From the NCBI GenBank assembly GCA_017557525.1, contig JAFYYN010000062.1:62001-126000 (forward strand): 64,000 bases of DNA. Reading direction: 5' to 3'. This DNA comes from Lachnospiraceae bacterium. GTDB taxonomy: Bacteria; Bacillota; Clostridia; Lachnospirales; Lachnospiraceae. Positions 42,050-51,311 of this stretch are shown piece by piece. The position numbers were made by a program, and so were the translations under genes. The notes below the pieces were generated by a model. That model was not told the DNA's origin. It ran no database searches and saw nothing but the letters and a program-made list of their open reading frames with translations. Each line of letters starts with the position of its first letter. Position 1 is the stretch's first letter.

Positions 42050-43039
42050 TTACTTAGTAAATTTAGATTTTGAAAACTTATTATGTGCATTTTCATATTT
42101 CTCATATGCATTAACTATCTTTTGTACCAGGGGGTGTCTTACAACATCCTTGCTTGTCATGTATGAGAAACCTATATCATCAATACCCTCAAGCACCTTT
42201 AAAGCCACGTCAAGTCCTGAGGTCTGGCCTGCAGGAAGGTCCTTCTGAGTCTGGTCACCGGTGATTATAACCTTGGACCCGAAACCGATACGGGTAAGGA
42301 ACATCTTCATCTGAGCCGGTGTAGTATTCTGTGCTTCATCAAGGATGATAAAAGCATTGTCTAGCGTACGTCCTCTCATATATGCAAGAGGAGCTACCTC
42401 TATAAGTCCTTTTTCAGAGTTTTTCTGGTAACTGTCAGGCCCCATGATCTGATAGAGAGCATCATATAACGGTCTTAAGTATGGGTCTATCTTGCTCTGC
42501 AGGTCACCGGGCAGGAATCCAAGCTTCTCACCGGCCTCTATTGCAGGTCTTGTGAGTATGATACGGCTCACATCATTATTCTTAAAGGCGGTAATGGCAC
42601 ATGCCATAGCCAGATAGGTCTTACCTGTACCTGCAGGTCCCATACCGAAAACTATCATCTTTTCCCTTATCAGGTCAACATACTTTTTCTGTCCTAAGGT
42701 CTTAGGCTTAATGGGCTTTCCCTGTATCGTATAACAGATGAGCTCCTTATCAATCTCTCCCAATGCCTTCTCGTTATTTTCATAAACAAGGGAAAGACAG
42801 TAGTTAACGTTCTGTTCGGTGATAGGGGTGCCCTTTCTCGAAAGACTAACAAGTTCATTTATAACTCGTTTAGCCTTGTCGGTACTAACCTCATCTCCGA
42901 TGATCTTTACCTCATTGCCACGTTCGATGACCGTAACACCAAGATTTCTCTCAATTATCTTTATATAACTGTCAAACGCTCCGAAAACATCCTGCAGGTT
43001 CTCCGAAGGGATATTTATCATAGTTTCTAATATTGCCAT
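42050..43039 (-). CDS. phoH: PhoH family ATPase
   Basis: 329 residues. Walker A FGMGPAGTGKTYLA and Walker B FIILDEAQN are intact. The N-terminus (about 1-110) holds the KH-like/PhoH leading region. PhoH proteins are RNA-linked ATPases, usually encoded beside ybeY, as here. A promoter is visible at 43133-43161. ATG 43039 is preceded by GCGAGGAAAAG. Confidence 0.93.
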   Translation of the reverse strand: MAILETMINIPSENLQDVFGAFDSYIKIIERNLGVTVIERGNEVKIIGDEVSTDKAKRVINELVSLSRKGTPITEQNVNYCLSLVYENNEKALGEIDKELICYTIQGKPIKPKTLGQKKYVDLIREKMIVFGMGPAGTGKTYLAMACAITAFKNNDVSRIILTRPAIEAGEKLGFLPGDLQSKIDPYLRPLYDALYQIMGPDSYQKNSEKGLIEVAPLAYMRGRTLDNAFIILDEAQNTTPAQMKMFLTRIGFGSKVIITGDQTQKDLPAGQTSGLDVALKVLEGIDDIGFSYMTSKDVVRHPLVQKIVNAYEKYENAHNKFSKSKFTK

Positions 43040-43132
43040 CTTTTCCTCGCAAATCTCTTTTGTTTAACTATCTTAAACCCACTCAAGAAAGGTAGTGAGT
43101 TATTCTTAAATCTTATATATTCTCAAAATAAT

Positions 43133-43161
43133 ATTATATCGAATTACCTAATATTTTACAA
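43133..43161 (-). promoter_or_regulatory. Promoter of phoH-ybeY
   Basis: Minus strand TTGTAA (43161-43156), 17-bp spacer, TATAAT (43138-43133). Confidence 0.6.
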
Positions 43162-43204
43162 CATTTTTAAGCTAATTTTATTAAATTTATTAGTCAAAAA
43201 GGGC

Positions 43205-43242
43205 AAAAAAAATGTGTCAATGAGTATCAACCCATTGACACA
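43205..43242 (-). terminator. Terminator of rpsU
   Basis: Minus strand TGTGTCAATG/CATTGACACA, a perfect 10-bp stem with 10-nt loop and eight U (43212-43205), right after the rpsU stop. Confidence 0.92.
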
Positions 43243-43251
43243 CAAAAAATA

Positions 43252-43428
43252 TTATTTAAATTTTCTCTTGCGAGCAGCTTCAGACTTCTTCTTACGTCTT
43301 ACGCTGGGCTTCTCGTAATGCTCTCTCTTGCGGATTTCCTGCTGGATACCTGCCTTTGCACAATTACGCTTAAATCTGCGAAGAGCGCTGTCTAAAGACT
43401 CGTTTTCTTTTACGATAACGTTTGACAT
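43252..43428 (-). CDS. rpsU: 30S ribosomal protein S21
   Basis: 58 residues from ATG 43428 ([20 protein letters not shown]), with AGGTG upstream; a longer frame to 43470 has an untypical N-terminus. The basic C-terminus ([19 protein letters not shown]) is usual. It binds near the anti-Shine-Dalgarno of 16S rRNA. Its promoter (43507-43534) straddles the end of dxs, so it is transcribed independently and probably more strongly. Confidence 0.96.
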   Translation of the reverse strand: MSNVIVKENESLDSALRRFKRNCAKAGIQQEIRKREHYEKPSVRRKKKSEAARKRKFK

Positions 43429-43506
43429 AATCTCACACCTAACCTCCCTCCAGTTGTGAACTTGTGCCAAATCAACTGTTTGGGTAATTTAAATAGCACG
43501 AAAAAC

Positions 43507-43534
43507 ATTATACCATAAAATCTTGTTTAGTCAA
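43507..43534 (-). promoter_or_regulatory. Promoter of rpsU, overlapping the dxs 3' end
   Basis: Minus strand TTGACT (43534-43529), 16-bp spacer, TATAAT (43512-43507). The -35 box includes the last codons of dxs. Confidence 0.75.
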
Positions 43535-45386
43535 TACTTTTTTTAATTTTATTTTTGAGCGACTCAGGGTCAAAGCCAATCGAGTCCCTTATATCCCTCG
43601 GATTGCCGTGAGGAAGGAAGCTGTCGGGCAGTGAAATGTCGAGAAATCTGTTGTTTTTCCTGTTTTCAAGCATATGTAGGGCAACTGCCTCTCCAAAGCC
43701 GCCTCGCTTAATATTCTCCTCAGCTGTGATAATAACATCATGTGTATCGCATAGATGATCGATCAGCTCATAATCTATAGGATTTATAAATCTTGCATTG
43801 ACAAATGTAAGGTCCAGGCCTTCATCTCGTAACTCCGAAAGTATGCCGTCCATGACCTTGACCATCTTACCTACAGCGATCACAGCCGCTTTTTTACCCT
43901 GATGCAGTACCTCAGCTTTTCCAAGTACTATAGGATTCTGGGTTTTACATCCGTAAAACGCCTTAGCCCTAGGGTATCTAATGGCCGAAGGTCCGTTATA
44001 GCTGCAGGAAAACGCAAGCATATCTGCAAATTCATAAGCATTTTTCGGCGCCATTACCGCAAACCCGGGTATACTTGAAAGATACGATACATCAAATATT
44101 CCCTGATGTGTCTCTCCGTCACATCCTACAATACCGGCTCTGTCAACACAGATAGTAACCGGTAGGAAGTTTAGCGCTACGTCATGTATCAGCTGATCAA
44201 AGGATCTCTGCAGGAATGTGGAATATACGGCAACCACAGGATGCAGCCCGCCTGAAGCCATACCTGCGGCAAAGGTTACCGCGTGCTCTTCAGCTATACC
44301 CACATCAAAGAATCTGTCAGGGAATCTCTGGGACCACTCCTTTAGACCTGTTCCGTCAGCCATAGCCGCTGTAATAGCAACAACATTTGGATTATTTTCT
44401 CCGATATCCATTATTGTATCAGAGAAGACATCCGTGTATGACTTACATATCTTTTCTGCTTTTTTCTCACCTGTACTGGTATTGAAAGGCTCAACACCGT
44501 GAAAGCTTGCAGGATCATGCTCCGCGGGAGCATATCCCTTACCCTTTTTAGTGATCACATGCACAAGCACAGGCGTCTTAGACTGACCTGCCGCATAAAA
44601 AGCATTTAACATCAAAGGTATGTTATGTCCGTCTATCGGTCCGATGTATGTTATGCCCATATTTTCAAAGAGCATTCCGGGTACAAACAAGCTCTTGATC
44701 GACTCCTTGGAGGTCTTGATCTTTTTAACGATCCCTTCACCCATATATGGAACATTTTTCAGTCTTTCCTCAATGTTCATTTTTAAGCCGGTATACTTTG
44801 AGTTGGTCCTGAGTTTACCAAGATAAGCCGCCATACCACCTACATTTTCCGAAATGGACATTTTATTATCATTAAGAACGATTATCAGATTTGATTTAAG
44901 TCTTCCGGCATTGTTTAAAGCCTCAAAAGCCATACCGCCTGAAAGTGCGCCATCACCAATAACCGCAACAACCTTATAATCCTCGCCCTTAAGGTCTCTT
45001 GCTTTAACAATACCGTCGGCAATAGAGATTGAAGTGGACGCATGTCCGAGATTTACAGGGTCGCAGGGGCTCTCCTTTTTATTTGGGAAACCGCTCATCC
45101 CTCCAAACTGCCTTAAATGGTCAAAACCGCCTTTTCTGCCTGTAAGCAGCTTATGTGTATAGCTTTGATGCCCAACATCAAAAATAAGCTTATCTTCAGG
45201 GAATGTCAAAAAAAGGTGAAGCGCCATCGTAAGCTCAACAGCACCAAGATTTGATGCCAGATGCCCACCGGTATTGCTCACCTTGCGTACAAGGAATTTT
45301 CTGATCTCCTTTGCAAGATCTTTCAGTTGTTCCTCGGGAATATTCTTTATGTCATTTGGTTCGTTTATCAAGTCAAGCAGACTCAT
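43527..45386 (-). CDS. dxs: 1-Deoxy-D-xylulose-5-phosphate synthase
   Basis: 619 residues, full length. It condenses pyruvate and glyceraldehyde 3-phosphate, the first step of the MEP isoprenoid pathway; thiamine diphosphate dependent. VGHQSYTHKLLTGR and GHASTSIS bind the cofactor and substrate; VIGDGALSGGMAFEALNNAG is the ThDP/Mg motif; the central pyrimidine domain has IAEEHAVTFAAGMA. The operon runs asp23-nusB-ispA-dxs, with ispA 31 bases upstream, linking precursor synthesis to prenyl chain elongation. Confidence 0.97.
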   Translation of the reverse strand: MSLLDLINEPNDIKNIPEEQLKDLAKEIRKFLVRKVSNTGGHLASNLGAVELTMALHLFLTFPEDKLIFDVGHQSYTHKLLTGRKGGFDHLRQFGGMSGFPNKKESPCDPVNLGHASTSISIADGIVKARDLKGEDYKVVAVIGDGALSGGMAFEALNNAGRLKSNLIIVLNDNKMSISENVGGMAAYLGKLRTNSKYTGLKMNIEERLKNVPYMGEGIVKKIKTSKESIKSLFVPGMLFENMGITYIGPIDGHNIPLMLNAFYAAGQSKTPVLVHVITKKGKGYAPAEHDPASFHGVEPFNTSTGEKKAEKICKSYTDVFSDTIMDIGENNPNVVAITAAMADGTGLKEWSQRFPDRFFDVGIAEEHAVTFAAGMASGGLHPVVAVYSTFLQRSFDQLIHDVALNFLPVTICVDRAGIVGCDGETHQGIFDVSYLSSIPGFAVMAPKNAYEFADMLAFSCSYNGPSAIRYPRAKAFYGCKTQNPIVLGKAEVLHQGKKAAVIAVGKMVKVMDGILSELRDEGLDLTFVNARFINPIDYELIDHLCDTHDVIITAEENIKRGGFGEAVALHMLENRKNNRFLDISLPDSFLPHGNPRDIRDSIGFDPESLKNKIKKSID

Positions 45387-45417
45387 GACATATCTCCATT
45401 AATAGCGTTTCTTTCCT

Positions 45418-46386
45418 TTAAAGTTTCCTGAAAATAAGGCTTTCAAACAGCTTAAGTAAAAACTTTGCATCCCTGCCTAAAGCCGATATCGAATTAATAG
45501 CTTTAGCAGTATAGAGCTTAACAAGCTCCTCGGATAAGGAAAGCCCAAGCATACGGGCAACTGTATCCTTATCGTTTTTCTCATCTATATTTACACTTTT
45601 TCCAAGTGTTTCTGCATTCGAGGTCATATCAAGGATATCATCTTCTATCTGGAAAGCAAGACCCAAAGCCCGGCCTGCATCTTCCATAAGCTTAATATCC
45701 TTTATTTCGGCTCCACCCAATATTGCTCCGCACATAAGTGCAGCTTCAAAAAGCTGGGAGGTTTTTAGCTCATATACCCTTAAGGTATATTTTAATTTTT
45801 CTTTATCAATATTCTTATCATCAAAAGCATCAAGTTCATCAAAGCCTGATATTTTGATATCTTCAGAAAATTTAACTGTGGTATCAAGTACCTGTCCGCC
45901 GATCATACCACTGTAGCCGGCCTTAACTGCAAGTGTCCTGAAAGCCCTGATAACTCTTAACCCGTTTTCACCACTGAAAGCTAACGGATCGTCACATATG
46001 CTTCCGATAGTTTCAAATGCATAATTTAAGAGTGCATCCCCTGCAAGTACACCCATTGCATGACCAAAGGCCACATGTGTGGTAGGTTTTCCGCGCCTTA
46101 ATACATCATTATCCATAGCAGGCAGATCGTCATGCACTAGTGAGTATGCATGTATAAACTCGATTGCTGCCACGAAAGGCTCAGCTAAAAGCTTTTCTGT
46201 ATCTTTTTCCTCACAGAACAGCCTAAAGCTTTCTAAAAGCATAATTGCCCTTAACCTCTTTCCTCCGTTAAGGACACTATAGCTCATGGACTCGCATATC
46301 CTGCCGTACTCTTCATCTGCAGGAAGTCTGTCCTTTAATATCTCATTTATATGTTTTATCTTAGATTCAAGAAGATTGCTTTCCAT
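45418..46386 (-). CDS. ispA: Farnesyl/geranylgeranyl diphosphate synthase
   Basis: 322 residues. First Asp-rich motif DDLPAMD with following LRRGKPTTHVAFG, and second motif QIEDDILD, bind Mg-diphosphate. It elongates DMAPP/IPP to farnesyl diphosphate for undecaprenyl and quinone side chains. A short insert (SEDIKISGFDELDAFDDKNI, about 185-200) is longer than in E. coli IspA. Its first 20 bases overlap the end of nusB. The usual xseA/xseB genes between nusB and ispA are absent. Confidence 0.94.
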   Translation of the reverse strand: MESNLLESKIKHINEILKDRLPADEEYGRICESMSYSVLNGGKRLRAIMLLESFRLFCEEKDTEKLLAEPFVAAIEFIHAYSLVHDDLPAMDNDVLRRGKPTTHVAFGHAMGVLAGDALLNYAFETIGSICDDPLAFSGENGLRVIRAFRTLAVKAGYSGMIGGQVLDTTVKFSEDIKISGFDELDAFDDKNIDKEKLKYTLRVYELKTSQLFEAALMCGAILGGAEIKDIKLMEDAGRALGLAFQIEDDILDMTSNAETLGKSVNIDEKNDKDTVARMLGLSLSEELVKLYTAKAINSISALGRDAKFLLKLFESLIFRKL

Positions 46387-46813
46387 CGTTAGTCTCTGAT
46401 CCTTTAACTATTTTTGCCAGGACACCGTTTACAAAGCCTGATGACTGCTCCCCGCCATATATCTTAGCAAGCTCCACAGCCTCATTTATCGCAACCTTTT
46501 CCGGAACGCTTTCGCTGTCGAACAATATTTCATAAGCGCTTATCCTTAAGATAGTCTTTTCGGTAAGGCCTATACGTCGGAAATTCCAGTTTTGAAGCTT
46601 TGCAGTAAGCATAGCATCTATCTCAGGCAGTTTTTGAACTATACAATTAAGCCTTTCAAGCACAGCTTCTTTCTCAGGACATTCCGCATCCTCGTTTGGC
46701 AGGATAACATCAAAATAAAACTGACTCTGCTCTTCAAGCTCATCAGCCTCATGAAATTCCCTTAAATACAGCAGTCTTAAAAGATGCTCTCTAAGTGCCC
46801 TACGTGTCATCAT
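46367..46813 (-). CDS. nusB: Transcription antitermination factor NusB
   Basis: 148 residues. MTRRALREHLLRLLYLREF, WNFRRIGLTEKTILRISAYEIL and VAINEAVELAKIYGGEQSSGFVNGVL are the NusB signatures. It binds boxA of rRNA leaders with NusE/S10. The end overlaps ispA by 20 bases, so translation is probably coupled. It lies 16 bases after asp23. Confidence 0.95.
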   Translation of the reverse strand: MMTRRALREHLLRLLYLREFHEADELEEQSQFYFDVILPNEDAECPEKEAVLERLNCIVQKLPEIDAMLTAKLQNWNFRRIGLTEKTILRISAYEILFDSESVPEKVAINEAVELAKIYGGEQSSGFVNGVLAKIVKGSETNDGKQSS

Positions 46814-46829
46814 TCACCCAATCTCCTAA

Positions 46830-47180
46830 TCAGACTTTAACTGTGATGCCGACTACGCGTACATTTACGCCTGTTACGTTAAGACCGGTCATGCTCTCGA
46901 TGGCCTGTTTAACCTTTTCTTGTACCTTTGAAGATACATCGGGAATGCTAAAGCCATAAATGACATTAACATAGATATCTGCTACAACACTACCCTGATT
47001 GATATCAAGCTTAACGCCCTTGGAATTATTCTTGATACCAAATTTAGCAACTATTTCATTGGTGAGATTACCGCTTAAGGAATCAACTCCCTCAATCTCC
47101 GAAGCTGCAAGACCTGCAATGCTGGCAACAACGCTGTCAGAAATCTTGATATCACCCTTGAAATCAACTATATCATTCAT
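46830..47180 (-). CDS. Asp23/Gls24 family envelope stress protein
   Basis: 116 residues from ATG 47180 (MNDIVDFKGDIKISDSV), 9 bases after GAAAGGA. The Asp23 domain covers the whole protein: SVVASIAGLAASEIEGVDSL and VKLDINQGSVVADIYVNVIYG. Firmicute Asp23 proteins sit at the inner membrane face through AmaP; no amaP gene is nearby. The position before nusB is a common clostridial arrangement. Confidence 0.92.
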   Translation of the reverse strand: MNDIVDFKGDIKISDSVVASIAGLAASEIEGVDSLSGNLTNEIVAKFGIKNNSKGVKLDINQGSVVADIYVNVIYGFSIPDVSSKVQEKVKQAIESMTGLNVTGVNVRVVGITVKV

Positions 47181-47266
47181 TTTTGCTTTTCCTTTCGAAA
47201 TATGCATTTTTACATTATCATTTTATTACAGAGTATAGTATAACATAAAAAATCAATTTTGAAAAC

Positions 47267-47302
47267 AAAAAATTCGCCATTTCCTTTTCTTGAGGAAATG
47301 GC
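47267..47302 (-). terminator. Terminator of efp
   Basis: Minus strand GCCATTTCC/GGAAATGGC, a perfect 9-bp stem with 9-nt loop, then GA and six U (47272-47267). Confidence 0.88.
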
Positions 47303-47316
47303 AGAAAGAAAATTCA

Positions 47317-47874
47317 TTAGATTCTCTTAAGATATTCACCTGTACGTGTATCAATCTGTACCTTATCTCCACGATCAACGAAGAGAGGAACAAGGATCTG
47401 AGCACCTGTCTCAACGATAGCAGGCTTTGTAGCACCTGTAGCTGTATCACCCTTGAAGCCGGGCTCTGTATCGGTGATGATAAGCTCTGCAAACATAGGA
47501 GGCTCAACTGAGAATACCTTGCCCTGGTATGAAAGCATGTTAACCATATCATTCTCTTTAACAAACTTTAATGCATCGCCGATCTGGTCAGCTGTAAGAG
47601 CGATCTGCTCATAGTTCTCTGTGTTCATGAAGTTGAACATATCGCCGTCAGCGTAAAGATACTGCATCTCGCTCTTCTCAATATGAGCCTGAGGATACTT
47701 CTCTGTAGGACGGAATGTACGCTCAACAACACCACCGTTGATAATGTTCTTTAACTTAGTTCTTACAAAAGCTGCACCTTTACCGGGCTTTACATGCTGA
47801 AATTCAACTACCTGGAAAACTGAGCCTTCAATCTCAAGAGTTAAACCATTTCTAAAATCACCTGCTGAAATCAT
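47317..47874 (-). CDS. efp: Elongation factor P
   Basis: 185 residues, three beta-barrel domains. The loop [16 protein letters not shown] carries Lys32-34, the position modified in other bacteria; the PGKGAAF form is typical for Firmicutes, where modification varies. EF-P rescues ribosomes stalled at polyproline. C-terminal [17 protein letters not shown] is usual. Own promoter (47929-47957) and terminator. Confidence 0.97.
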   Translation of the reverse strand: MISAGDFRNGLTLEIEGSVFQVVEFQHVKPGKGAAFVRTKLKNIINGGVVERTFRPTEKYPQAHIEKSEMQYLYADGDMFNFMNTENYEQIALTADQIGDALKFVKENDMVNMLSYQGKVFSVEPPMFAELIITDTEPGFKGDTATGATKPAIVETGAQILVPLFVDRGDKVQIDTRTGEYLKRI

Positions 47875-47928
47875 AAAAAATCATCCTCCAAAATAAAAGT
47901 CATGTGTGATTATTCATCTAACTTATAT

Positions 47929-47957
47929 AGTTTATATTAAAATTTTCAATTTTGCAA
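47929..47957 (-). promoter_or_regulatory. Probable promoter of efp
   Basis: Minus strand TTGCAA (47957-47952), 17-bp spacer, TAAACT (47934-47929), 55 bases before the ATG. Confidence 0.5.
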
Positions 47958-47964
47958 CATTTTT

Positions 47965-48396
47965 TTATAATAAGTTGAAAAAAAATTCTAAAGCCTCTTT
48001 ATAGCCCTCAAAACCTTTACCCATTATCGTCTTAGCGCAGATGTCGCTGATAACGGAATGACGCCTGAATTCATCGCGCTTACTGATGTCTGTCAGATGT
48101 ACCTCAACCACCGGAACGTTAAGTATCAGAAGTGCATCCCTTATCGCATAGCTGTAATGTGTATATGCTGCGGGATTAATGATAACCCCGTCAAAATCGT
48201 CCTCAAAGGCCTCATGAAGGAACTCAACGATCTCTCCCTCGTAGTTGCTTTGTCTTACATCAACCGAAATATCATAATCATTTGCCCATTCGTCTATCTT
48301 GTAGCAAAGGTCATCATAGTCTTCCTTGCCGTAAATCTCGGGCTGTCTCATCCCGAGCATGTCCAGATTCGGACCGTTAATTATCATAATATTCAT
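47965..48396 (-). CDS. aroQ: 3-Dehydroquinate dehydratase, type II
   Basis: 143 residues from ATG 48396 (MNIMIINGPNLDMLG) with GGTGGAAAGGA upstream. Catalysis residues: Tyr in RQPEIYGKEDYD, His and Glu in NPAAYTHYSYAIRDAL and VEVHLTDISKRDEFR. It dehydrates 3-dehydroquinate in the shikimate pathway. It follows yqeG by 16 bases; no other aro genes are in the window. Confidence 0.95.
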   Translation of the reverse strand: MNIMIINGPNLDMLGMRQPEIYGKEDYDDLCYKIDEWANDYDISVDVRQSNYEGEIVEFLHEAFEDDFDGVIINPAAYTHYSYAIRDALLILNVPVVEVHLTDISKRDEFRRHSVISDICAKTIMGKGFEGYKEALEFFFNLL

Positions 48397-48412
48397 AAAA
48401 ATCCTTTCCACC

Positions 48413-48949
48413 TCACCCGGTAAATTTTCTACCCGGCCAGGAACCACCTTCAGATTTTAGTTTCTTCTTATAAAAATGTAATACAAACCGCTCTAAGATT
48501 CGTTTAAGTACTATCTGTATCTCTTCATGTCTGTCAATCGGGTTTACCAGTATAGTGTGGATACCTGCAAGATTACCTCCGTAGATATCGGTAAAAAGCT
48601 GATCCCCTACGCAGAGCACAGACTTTACAGATATATGCATCTTCATGGCAGCCGCGTAATAGTTTCTCGAATAAGGTTTCTGAGCCTTAAAGATATATTT
48701 GACATTCACATCTTTATTAAATCTTTTTACACGGGCTTTCTTATTATTTGAAAGCAGGCAGATGTCAAAGCCTATGGACTTAAGCTTTGCGAACAATGCG
48801 ACAGCCCGCTCATCCGCATCTGCTCCATGAGGAACCAGAGTGTTATCAATATCAAATATGATACCTCTGTACCCATCATTATAATACTTTTCAAAGTTTA
48901 TATTGTAGGTGGAATCAACCCACTCCTTAGGATAAAGTCTCTCAAACAT
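48413..48949 (-). CDS. yqeG: YqeG-family HAD phosphatase
   Basis: 178 residues. HAD motif I FDIDNTLVP, motif II CLLSNN, and motif III/IV VKSVLCVGDQLFTDIYGGN are intact. YqeG acts on phosphatidylglycerophosphate-like substrates in some plants and cyanobacteria; the Firmicute substrate is not firmly established. Near aroQ, as in other Clostridia. Confidence 0.9.
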   Translation of the reverse strand: MFERLYPKEWVDSTYNINFEKYYNDGYRGIIFDIDNTLVPHGADADERAVALFAKLKSIGFDICLLSNNKKARVKRFNKDVNVKYIFKAQKPYSRNYYAAAMKMHISVKSVLCVGDQLFTDIYGGNLAGIHTILVNPIDRHEEIQIVLKRILERFVLHFYKKKLKSEGGSWPGRKFTG

Positions 48950-49027
48950 TACTTTTTTAACAGCAGGCGTGCTACAATGAGCCTAAGTGCCTGCAGCTTA
49001 AGACTCTATCTGTTACGTTTATTGCAT

Positions 49028-49060
49028 AAAAAATGCAGGAGAACCAAAGCCCTCCTGCAT
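49028..49060 (-). terminator. Terminator of the EF-G-like gene
   Basis: Minus strand ATGCAGGAG/CTCCTGCAT, a perfect 9-bp stem with 10-nt loop, then UUUUU. It lies 63 bases after the EF-G-like stop. Confidence 0.85.
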
Positions 49061-49123
49061 ACAATACATTATTATCTCATATAAGTCAAGCAAAAACCTT
49101 AAGTTTAACAATTATTTAAGCGT

Positions 49124-51229
49124 TTAAGCTTCCTCATCCTCTGTCATGTACTTAGCAGCCTCTTCAACAACCTTAGCCTGTACATCAGCAGGTGCCTGCT
49201 CATAACGATCGATAGTATATGAGTAATCACCGATACCACCGGTCATTGAACGAAGGTCTGTTGAATATCCGTAAAGCTCTGCCAAAGGCACATCTGCCAT
49301 GATCTCCTGCTTTCCGCCTGCAACAGGGTTCATACCAAGTACACGGCCTCTACGCTTATTAAGGTCACCCATGATATCACCGGTGAACTTATCGGGAACG
49401 AGAACCTTCATAGAAACGATGGGCTCGAGCAAGCAAGGGTTGCAGTTTTCCTTAGGATCTGTAAATGCAGCCTTGAATGCAAGACGTGCAGCCTGCTTGA
49501 ATGCCATTTCTGAAGAATCTACAGGATGGTATGAGCCGTAGAACAGTGTAGCCTTAAGTCCTACAACAGGATATCCTGCAAGAGGTCCCTTAAGAACGGA
49601 CTCAGCAAGTCCCTTCTCAACTGCAGGGAAGAAGTTCTTAGGAACAACGCCGCCTACGATTTCCTCTGCGAACTCATATGACTTCTCCATATCGCCTAAA
49701 GGCTCGAATCTCATATGAACATCACCGTACTGACCATGTCCACCAGACTGCTTCTTATACTTGCCCTGCTTCTCAACCTTCTTACGGATAGTCTCACGGT
49801 AAGGAACTCTCGGCTTAGAAAGCTCAACCTCAACCTTATAACGCTGTGAAAGCTTACTTACAACAATATCGAGCTGCTGTCCGCCGATACCATAGATAAG
49901 AGTCTGACGGTTTTCTTTGTCAAGAACCATCTTTAAGGTCTTGTCTTCTTCACAGAGCTTACTCATAGCCTGTGCGAACTTATCCTCATCGCCCTTGTTC
50001 TTTGTATCAACCTTCTTATATTCATAAGGAATGCTGTACTGAGCTCTGGGGAATACTACAGGACAAGCCTTTGTTGAAAGTGTATCACCTGTCTGGGTAT
50101 TTGAAAGCTTACCAATGGCTCCGATATCTCCGGGGTTAAGCTCTTTAACTTCGATAGTCTCCTTGCCGCGAAGTACATAAAGACGTGAAAGCTTTTCTTC
50201 AGTATCCTTATCAGCGTTGTAGATAACAGCATCTGATGTAAGAACGCCTGAGCAAACCTTGATCATTGAATACTTACCGATGAAAGGATCAACGATGGTC
50301 TTAAATACCTTTGCGGTCATAGGCTTGTTTATATCATAATTAGCAACAAATTCAGAATCATCCTTAGCACTCTTTCCTACTACCTTGTGGTTAAGAGGTG
50401 AAGGCAGGTAGGACTTGATAGCATTAAGAAGCATTACAGTACCCTGCTGGTTGATAGCTGCACCTGCAAGTACGGGAACGGTGCTGCCGTCAAATACTGT
50501 TGCATGTAATGCATTGTCGATTTCTTCCTGAGTAAACTCTTCCTCAGCAAAGTACTTTTCCATGAGCTCTTCGCTTGACTCTGCAATAGCCTCTAACAGA
50601 TCGTGACGGCAAAGCTCAACATCATCCTTAACTGAATCAGGTATCTCACACTCAGTGTACTCGCTGCCCTTGGTGAACTTTCTACCGCCCATCTTAACAA
50701 CGTTAACGAAACCGGTGAATTTCTCATTCTCAAAGAAAGGTGTATGGAAAGGAGCGATCTTTGTTCCGAAGTTCTCGGTCAGCTGTTCAACAACCTTAGC
50801 GAAATTCGCATTAGGATCATCCATGGCAGTAACAAAGAACATTCTCGGAAGCTTCTTCTTTTCGCACATTTCCCATGCCTTGATGGTACCAACTTCTACG
50901 CCGGCCTTAGCATTAACTACGATGATTGCAGCTCCTGCAGCATCAAGTGCCTCTTCAACCTCGCCAACAAAATCGAAATATCCGGGACAATCAAGGAAAT
51001 TGATCTTGATACCGTCATGCTCAACAGGTATAAGTGAGGTGCTTATAGAGAAAGTCCTCTTGATTTCTTCTTTGTCATAGTCACTGATGGTGTTTCCTTC
51101 TTCTACACGTCCCTGACGTGAGATGATGCCCTTTGTGAGCGCGATAGCCTCAACCAGAGTGGTCTTTCCGCTGCCGCCATGCCCCAAAATAGCCACATTA
51201 CGAATTGCTTCGCTCTTATAGGTGTTCAT
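49124..51229 (-). CDS. EF-G paralogue (FusA2-type translational GTPase)
   Basis: 701 residues, five-domain EF-G layout. The P-loop is GHGGSGKTTL (about 16-25) rather than AHIDAGKTTT, and G4 is VTAMDD in place of NKMD, as in the EF-G2/FusA2 group rather than true EF-G. Domain IV-V (YRETIRKKVEKQGKYKKQSGGHGQYGDV) is intact, so it probably binds ribosomes. Members are thought to act outside normal elongation (stress or recycling); specific role unproven. Own promoter at 51273-51301 and terminator at 49028-49060. The canonical fusA is not in this window. Confidence 0.9.
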   Translation of the reverse strand: MNTYKSEAIRNVAILGHGGSGKTTLVEAIALTKGIISRQGRVEEGNTISDYDKEEIKRTFSISTSLIPVEHDGIKINFLDCPGYFDFVGEVEEALDAAGAAIIVVNAKAGVEVGTIKAWEMCEKKKLPRMFFVTAMDDPNANFAKVVEQLTENFGTKIAPFHTPFFENEKFTGFVNVVKMGGRKFTKGSEYTECEIPDSVKDDVELCRHDLLEAIAESSEELMEKYFAEEEFTQEEIDNALHATVFDGSTVPVLAGAAINQQGTVMLLNAIKSYLPSPLNHKVVGKSAKDDSEFVANYDINKPMTAKVFKTIVDPFIGKYSMIKVCSGVLTSDAVIYNADKDTEEKLSRLYVLRGKETIEVKELNPGDIGAIGKLSNTQTGDTLSTKACPVVFPRAQYSIPYEYKKVDTKNKGDEDKFAQAMSKLCEEDKTLKMVLDKENRQTLIYGIGGQQLDIVVSKLSQRYKVEVELSKPRVPYRETIRKKVEKQGKYKKQSGGHGQYGDVHMRFEPLGDMEKSYEFAEEIVGGVVPKNFFPAVEKGLAESVLKGPLAGYPVVGLKATLFYGSYHPVDSSEMAFKQAARLAFKAAFTDPKENCNPCLLEPIVSMKVLVPDKFTGDIMGDLNKRRGRVLGMNPVAGGKQEIMADVPLAELYGYSTDLRSMTGGIGDYSYTIDRYEQAPADVQAKVVEEAAKYMTEDEEA

Positions 51230-51272
51230 TTACATTTGTCCTCCAATACATTTAATAAAAACTTACTCGTCT

Positions 51273-51301
51273 ATTTTACTAAATTTTCTCAAAAAATTCA
51301 A
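51273..51301 (-). promoter_or_regulatory. Promoter of the EF-G-like gene
   Basis: Minus strand TTGAAT (51301-51296), 17-bp spacer, TAAAAT (51278-51273). Confidence 0.6.
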
Positions 51302-51311
51302 CCATTTTTTG

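Noticed and set aside
47253..47564. Minus-strand frame of 103 residues across the end of efp
   Set aside because: Overlaps the conserved efp frame and its terminator; composition is not protein-like.
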